Below are positions 57,782 through 64,000 of a stretch of 64,000 nucleotides of DNA, one piece after another. The DNA lies in the NCBI GenBank assembly GCA_034401795.1, contig CM067369.1, forward strand, positions 86,189,129-86,253,128. Reading direction: 5' to 3'. The stretch is from Chaetoderma sp. LZ-2023a. Lineage: Eukaryota > Mollusca > Caudofoveata > Chaetodermatida > Chaetodermatidae. The stretch's first letter is position 1; every line of letters starts with the position of its first letter. The translations under genes were made by a program, and so were the position numbers. The notes under the pieces were generated by a model. It had not been told where the DNA came from. It made no database searches and was given only the letters and a program-made list of their open reading frames with translations.

Positions 57782-58029
57782 GTATTGTTAAAGTAGGTGT
57801 TTTATAACTACATGTGTATAAAAACCATTTTGTGCTGCACCGGAAATTTCACTTAGACAAGCCAGTTATGCATTACTAATGGTGTCGATAACGGAAGTTT
57901 ACGTAAGTAGCAGCAGCATTAAGCTGCACCATTTTCAAATTAAACAATTATACTATATAGGGAAACTATACTAAAAATTAAATTTCAGCAATACAAGAGC
58001 ATGTTTAACATAGCATCTATATTTTAGAG
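57782..58029. other. Unassigned start of intron 18
   Basis: AT-rich; nothing was recognised. Confidence 0.4.
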
Positions 58030-58284
58030 GGCCTAGGGTCACCATACCCTGAAATATGAATGTCTTCTCAAGAACCACTAGGCAAATTTCAACCAAATCT
58101 TACGGGAAGTACCCTTAGAGCATAGAGATCCTGCGTTTATTCAATGGAAGCCGATCGGCCAATTTGACCAGTGCCCATCTTTGATTTCGTCCAATCTTTA
58201 GAAACATCATAGAAAATTTCCGAAACTGCTAGGTGGATTGACATGAAACCTGACAAAGTTCATCTAGCATTATCTTACCATTAT
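58030..58284 (+). mobile_element. Family F core fragment
   Basis: tctcaagaaccactaggcaa and ggaagccgatcggccaattt match the ~600-bp F core. Confidence 0.65.
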
Positions 58285-59142
58285 GAGCTCACCTGGCCAG
58301 AATGGTCAAGTGCGATTATGCCATGGCGGTAATCCGTCGTCTCTCCGTCCGATGTCTGTCAACTTTTGCTGTAAGATGTGTCTCCTTTTAAATCAGTTGG
58401 CAGATTTAAAGCAAATATGGCTGGAAGGATCCTTATCCTATGGTGGCCGGCTCTATATAACTTCTATTCAGAATTTTCATTAGTTGATTTTTTTGTAGAT
58501 TTTCCCCAAATCTTCCTGAGCTTTTTAAAATCCAACTCCTTTTAAATCAATGGCCCAATTTCAATGAAACTTGGGTGGAAGCATCCTATGGCCTTAGACT
58601 TCAAGATATCAAACAAGCAGTTTGATTGGTCAATTATTTTGCAGACCATCTGAAAATTATCTAAAAATTAGTCAAAATGTATCTCCTAAACCGTTGGAGG
58701 ATTTTAATCAAATTTTGCAGAACGGATCCTATGGTGGTAGACTTCAGAACTTCTATTCAGAGTTTTGATTGGTTGATTTTTTCAGCAACCATCTGGGATT
58801 ATCCGATAACTTAATGGAAATATTTTCCAGAAACGTTTAAAACTCTACTAAATCAATGGCTCAATTTCAACACAACATGGATGGAACCATCTTCTGGTGG
58901 TGTAGGCTTGAACATATCAAACAAGAATTTTAATTGACCAATTTTTTGGTGACCATCTTGGATTTCAAATATGTCCAAGAAACTGTTTAAAATAACAAAT
59001 TTGTACTTTTAAGTTGCTATTTCTGACCAGAGCTGTTGAATTTTTGACAAAAGATCTATATGGCTGTACATGTAGAACATGGCTTTTCTGCTTAGAATGC
59101 CAATGTTCAGGTGAGTGATACAGGCCCCTTCAGCCTCTTGTT
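58285..59142 (+). mobile_element. Family F element, complete, mixed core
   Basis: 5' gagctcacctggccagaatg; three to four ~190-bp units; 3' aggccccttcagcctcttgtt at 59122-59142. Both termini can be read, which defines the family limits. Confidence 0.78.
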
Positions 59143-60105
59143 AACCTTTAGCAATCTGATGTCAGAAATCAACTTTAAATGAGATGAAAAAACTGGTTTA
59201 CATTTTTTGGAAAGAATGTTCCTGAAAGCGTTTTCTATTTCGAACAATACTTACCAGATGTACTATTATGATAATGTCTTATCTAGTCTAGCTCAAAATA
59301 AACAATTAAAACTCCGCACTCTCCTGGTCCTGCCCATACTGTGTCCGGGAATTACCATAGCCCCAGGTACCGAGTCAATTCCCAATCACAGTCAGATTCG
59401 TCTGTTTTGCTGACTTCTGAAGTCGCATGTGTTTGAGCTCTTAAAATTTCTACAATTTTAACGGTATTCAGCGTTTTTGAAGCTATCCTTTGCTGGTGTC
59501 ATGGAAGAGAAAGGAAAATCATCTCGGGGGCAGGTTGTATCAATCTAGAATTTATACATTTGTGTCGTAATGAATGATTGAATTTTCCTTAAATTGGCAC
59601 ATTATTTTAAAATGGTAACTATTGTTGGAGTCGCTCCGGTACCCTTAACTGTTTAAGCATTATGCGGTTACTCGGTTAATTTCTCTTGTGACTCAGTTCC
59701 TTCCAAGATGGATGCGCTCTTAGCCAAGATGGCGGCGCCCATGATTTATGTTTGCCTTCGGCTTGGCGTGTCTATGCACTCTAATTGTGCCGATCTTTAG
59801 CCTTCACTTCATTGATGAAGGTGTTTGTAGCGATCGGTATGTTTTTCTTGGTTATTTTAACGGTTAGTTAATTACCAAGCCGTGTTTATTAATTTTCACT
59901 CTAAAAAATTTCAAATATCTCCTGCCTTAAGTCTTGATTATCATTAATTTAAGAGAAAGTTAATGTTTCTAAGTAATTTTAATATTACAATCAAGACATT
60001 GTGCGTTTGCTCGTCATGTATGTCATGTGCAGCATTTTAATTCTTGCTTTGTGTTCGCAGAGGGCTAAAGGCCTGGACACTTTGTGTACTAAATGCAGTT
60101 AGTTC

Positions 60106-61236
60106 ATGAAGCGTAGATTTGCTGGTCACCACTGCGTAGCTTGCGCGAAGTGCAAGCTTGAGAGTCCTTGCGATGTTTGTGTGAAGTGGTCGTCGGAGTT
60201 AGTGGCGGAGTCCGACCGTGATCGGCGTGCGCGACTGGACAGAATCGCAAGTGACAAGGCGGCCAAGGCAGATCAGGTGTCCAACAGAGGCTTGGAGGAG
60301 CGCCTGAATGAGAGAATGGACTCGGCTTTGGGTGTATGGGTGGCCCAGTTTAAAGCCATGTTTGAGTCCCTGCAATCCACGATCCTGTCGATGCAGTCTG
60401 GTGCAGGACTACCTTTCGGTGGTCCGGCCAGTGCTGCGGAGGGTGTTGCACCTGTACCTCCTGTTGCGTTGGCTCAAGAGCCGACGGCAGAGGAGGAGCT
60501 TTTGCTCATGGAGGATTCCGGCATGCCGGATCTTTCCGCGATGGCTGTACCTGTTACATCCCAAGGTTCTCCTTCGGGTTATGTACGGGTTTGCCAGCCG
60601 GGTGGTGATGTTGACGTTCCGTCGGGCATCTTCCATCCGGATTTTGTTCAGTCCGTGCTGCCGTTGGAGTCGTGTTTGACGGCTTCTGACGGCATCCCGG
60701 CGCCGGTGGTTACGGGTCGTATCGGATTTCCGTTGGCTATCGTGATTAATGCGGCTGTGATCCCGGCTCCCGTGCTGGAGCCGATGGATTTCAGTGAGTC
60801 CGTGTCCGGCGAATCGTTGGATGTTGGAGCCGTGAGTGCACGGTCTGTGGGCGTTGTTTACACTAGGAAGCAAGTTCGCAGTCCTCAGCATGGATCGTTG
60901 GTGTCTGTCTCGTCTAAGGGCGAGAAAGAAGATGAGAATGGCAGTCCCTTGTTGGATGAGTCGTCCTTTTCCACCAAGGCTGAATGGGTGCAGGTCCTTG
61001 AATGGATGTCTGGCCATCTCGGGTTGGCATCGGATCAAGGATCTCGGCGCGATCCGGCAATGGAGCAGCAGAGGCAGCGCCAAAGATCGCCCTTCCATCC
61101 TTCTGGCCATGATACCCATCGGGCATCCGGTTCGCAAGGTCCTGGTCATTCTTCCTCATACAAGTCCTCTAATAAGAGGCCGTATGAGGAGGATAGGAAG
61201 GAAGGGTGGCGGTTCGGGTCGCGGCGGCTACCGTAA
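60106..61236 (+). pseudogene. DIRS copy 2, gag-like region
   Basis: A long open region. It begins with a Cys-rich block (HHCVACAKCKLESPCDVCVKW) of the same spacing as copy 1, then a helical segment with polar repeats (EERLNERMDSALG), an acidic/Pro middle and a basic, Gly-rich tail. This is a GC-rich island against the host intron background. Confidence 0.78.
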
Positions 61237-63260
61237 GGATAGCCGTGGTGGCGGTTCTGGACTGTCGTTTTCCAAGAAACCACAGGGTGGCTGTGGGGTA
61301 TGGTCCTGATTGGTTTCCGGCGGGATCCCCTCCGGTATCACCGGGAATGAGGGGAGTCGAGGATCCTCACCTAGGCAAATTAACGTCGTCTCGTGCAATA
61401 TCGATCGCGAGTTGTGTGCAGATTCCTTCTGTCAGAGGCAGACTTCAACTGTTCTCAAACCACTGGGAACAGGTTGTGCAAGATTGTTTAGTCTGTCAGT
61501 GGTTAAGAAACGGCTACGAACCGGACTGGCTCATCCGTCAATCATTAGTTCCGTTAACATCGACTCCAGTGTGGACTCCCGTTCCAAGGGAATCCGATCG
61601 TCTAGATGCTATTTGCTCAGAAATCGAAAGTCTTCAGCGGAAGAATGCGATTCACTTGGTCCGCAATCAGTCATGCCTCGGCTTCTATTTGATGATGTTC
61701 CTCGTTCCGAAATGCACCGGAGGGTGGAGACCGATTCTCAACCTCAAACCGTTAAACAAGTTTATTCTGTCACCAAAGTTTCAGATGGAGACTGTAGCGG
61801 CAGTGATGTCGGGGTTGAGGAAAGGCATGTGGGCAGTGTCGATAGATCTGAAGGATGCATATTTTCATATTCCAATGTCAATTCCTTTTCAGAAATACCT
61901 TCGCTTTGCATTCCAAGACAATGTTTGGGAATTCAATGCGCTTCCATTCGGCTTGAACACGGCACCGAGGGTCTTCACCAAAGTGGTCCTCCCCATAACT
62001 TCTTATCTTCGCAGAAGAAACATAGCTGTTCATACTTACATAGACAACTGGCTGCTGAAGGCGGGGAATCCAGTCAATCTGCGCAACAATCTTCAGGTAG
62101 TCCTAGCCTTACTAAAGGATCTAGGATGGATTGTGAATCTAGAGAAATCAGAATTGACTCCATCCCAGGAGTTTGTTTATCTGGGAATATTTTTCAATCT
62201 CAGGGACGGCGTAGCTTTTCCGGCGGAAAACAGAGTCAAGAGCCTGATTGCAGTTCTGGAGTCAGTTTCTCTAGGAGCCTATCTGATGGCACGCCAATTT
62301 CTCAGAATACTGGGTTTACTAGTGTCTCTGGAGAAGATAGTTCCTTATGCGGCACTCAGACACAGGCTGATTCAGATGTACTTAATGTCATTCTGGTCTT
62401 TGAGAACGGATCCATTGTCTCTGAGGATTCCAGTAAAAGAACTGTTGATATCCCATCTTCACTGGTGGTTATCACAACAGAATCTCCTGCGAGGTGTTCC
62501 TCTACAACTTCCTCAACCGTAGATGTCCATCTTTACAGATGCATCGACGACTGGTGGGGAGCATTACTGGACAATCTGTCAGTGTCAGGGGAATGGGATC
62601 GGACCAATGCGCAGAAACATATAAATGTTCTCGAATTATTAGCGGTGGGTCGTTATGGTCTCAGAAAACGGATCCATTATCTCTGAGAATTGCTGTAAAA
62701 GAACCATTGATATTCCATCTTCAGTGGTGGTTATCACAACAGAGTCTCCTGCGAGGTGTTTCTCTACATCCTCCTCAACCACAGATGTCCATCTTTACAG
62801 ATGCATCGACGATGGGTTGGGGAGCGGTATTGGACAATCGATCAGTGTCAGGGAAATTGGATCGGACCAATGCGGAGAAACATATCAATGTTCTCGCATT
62901 TTAGCGGTGGTATTAGCACTTCGAAAATTTGAGAATTTAATCCGAGACAAGATTGTCCTAATAAGGACAGACAACTCAACAGTTGTGTCTTATTTGAACC
63001 GCCAACGCGGGACCAGGTCACCAGGGTTGTGTATGATGATTTGGGACCTTCTGCTGTGGTGCCAAGAGAGGAATATTATTCTTCGGGCAGCACATTCCAG
63101 GCAGACTGAACATCTTAGCAGATGCGCTCAGTCGAAGGATGGTTTGTCATCAGACGGAATGGCAGCTCAATCAATCGGTAGCGGAGGTTCTATTCAAACA
63201 TTGGGGAAAACCAAATGTGGATCTGTTTGCGATGAAACTAAACGCAAAGATGGTCACATA
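61206..63260 (+). pseudogene. DIRS copy 2, reverse transcriptase and RNase H region
   Basis: RT motifs VSIDLKDAYFHIPM, LPFGLNTAPRVFT and LLKDLGWIVNLEKSELTPSQ. The RNase H-like part has IRTDNSTVVSYLNRQRGTRS, followed by the WGKPNVDLFA block. It lies in more than one frame and part of the RNase H region occurs twice; treated as inactive. Confidence 0.82.
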
Positions 63261-64000
63261 TGTGTCACCGATCCCTGACCCGCTAGCCTTGGCAGTAGAC
63301 GCACTGGCGATAAGTTGGAAGGGAATGTACGCGTATGCGTATCCTCCAACGATTCTCATCCCAAAAGTTCTGGCAAAGATAGAGGGAATATGCCAAGTAC
63401 TACTGATCGCCCCCTCATTGGCCAGGCTGATCATGGTTTACGGATCTGCTGGACCTTCTGGTCTGCAATCCAATCCCTCTTCCAGACCGAAGAGATCTAA
63501 TCACTCAGAACAAAGGCCTGTGTCTTCACGACAGACCGGAAATGTTCCAATTGACTGCATGGATGTTATCAAGCAGCGAGCAGTTGAGGGTGGCTTTTCT
63601 GAGCAGGCAGCGAAATTTGTCGCTTCAGCCAGAAGAGGGTCAACCACCAAGACATATAATTATAGAATCAACAAATTTGCAGAGTGGTGTAAGGGAAGAG
63701 ATATTAATCCCTTTTCTGCATCTGTTCAACACGTAGCAGATTTTCTGTCATTTATACGAGGTTGACAAACTTGTATCTTCAACACTAGCAGCATATAAGT
63801 CTGCATTAGCTTCAGTTGTTCCCAGTCTGACCACTGTAGGAGTGGAGAACGACACTTTAAATAAAGTTATTAAAGGAATGAGCAATTTGCGACCCAGACG
63901 GCAAATTCCTATCCCAGCATGGAATCTATCTCTTGTTTTACAGGTTTTATGGCATGCTCCCTTTGAACCAATTAGGTCTATAGATATTAAACTGTTAACT
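63260..64000 (+). pseudogene. DIRS copy 2, tyrosine recombinase region, cut by the window edge
   Basis: NKFAEWCKGRDINPF, then GMSNLRPRRQIPIPAWNLSL, homologous to the recombinase start of copy 1. The catalytic His/Arg/Tyr part lies beyond 64000. Confidence 0.75.

Larger units (their letters stand above)
59233..64000 (+). mobile_element. DIRS-type retroelement fossil, second copy, cut by the window edge
   Basis: In HEATR1 intron 18, same sense as the gene. The left end resembles the copy 1 terminus (gaacaatacttaccag; cf. gatcaatactcaccat), though the boundary is approximate. Gag-like, RT, RNase H and the start of the recombinase region follow in order. It belongs to the same group as copy 1 but to a clearly different subfamily. 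It looks younger, with only a few breaks visible here and one partial internal duplication. The right terminus lies outside. Confidence 0.85.

Noticed and set aside
1-64000. tRNA, rRNA, snRNA or snoRNA genes, the last expected perhaps in introns of a ribosome-biogenesis gene
   Set aside because: I looked for tRNA A/B boxes, C/D and H/ACA signatures in introns and saw no convincing case; a covariance-model search would be needed to exclude them.

Overview
The window is metazoan nuclear DNA: spliced GT-AG exons, AT-rich introns crowded with repeats, and no prokaryotic features. It holds one host protein gene, the 5' half of HEATR1 (the yeast UTP10 / BP28 homologue of the small-subunit processome). 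I recognise the gene from its N terminus (MTSLARQLQQL), the LLFDPKEAA and SPYFLLKPAQK motifs and a colinear match to the human protein as I remember it. I can follow 18 coding exons on the + strand, from the start codon at 3470 to a donor after 57781. All intron phases agree and together they encode about 968 residues, a little under half of the usual ~2,100; the C-terminal half lies beyond the right edge. The species cannot be fixed from sequence alone. The repeats (tandem-core elements like bivalve 'pearl'/HINE elements, DIRS retroelements, many hairpin MITEs) suit a marine invertebrate, with a mollusc or other lophotrochozoan as my best guess.

Layout: 1-3435 is repeat arrays upstream of the first recognised exon. 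Intron 1 (3612-17215) holds several tandem-core elements, a 21-bp minisatellite that looks expanded from a MITE end, and a 7.2-kb DIRS-type retroelement fossil (9170-16354) with inverted terminal repeats and an internal complementary region. Intron 2 (17433-26905) contains a nested stack: a 4.9-kb block with hAT-like ends (20770-25653) has split a tandem-core element and itself carries other elements. From 27 to 57 kb the exons are short and the introns are packed with three kinds of non-autonomous DNA element: piggyBac-like hairpin MITEs bounded by TTAA-CCC, a ~400-bp MITE family with a central palindrome (here 'family D'), and hAT-like elements. After exon 18 a second DIRS element, in the same sense as the gene, begins near 59233 and runs off the right edge.

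Within the window only HEATR1 makes a host product; the rest is transposable material in its introns and upstream. Points of note: three tandem-core families (E, F, G) with unrelated cores share a 3' terminus, a short hairpin followed by CTTGTT, and E and F also share a 5' TTTTTA start. HEATR1 exons 4 and 17 are each bracketed closely by hairpin MITEs. Several MITEs are chained by a shared TTAA. The exon-5 splice acceptor lies 11 bases from a transposon end. Family letters (A-N) are my own labels. Family assignments rest on reading terminal motifs and target-site duplications, not on database searches.
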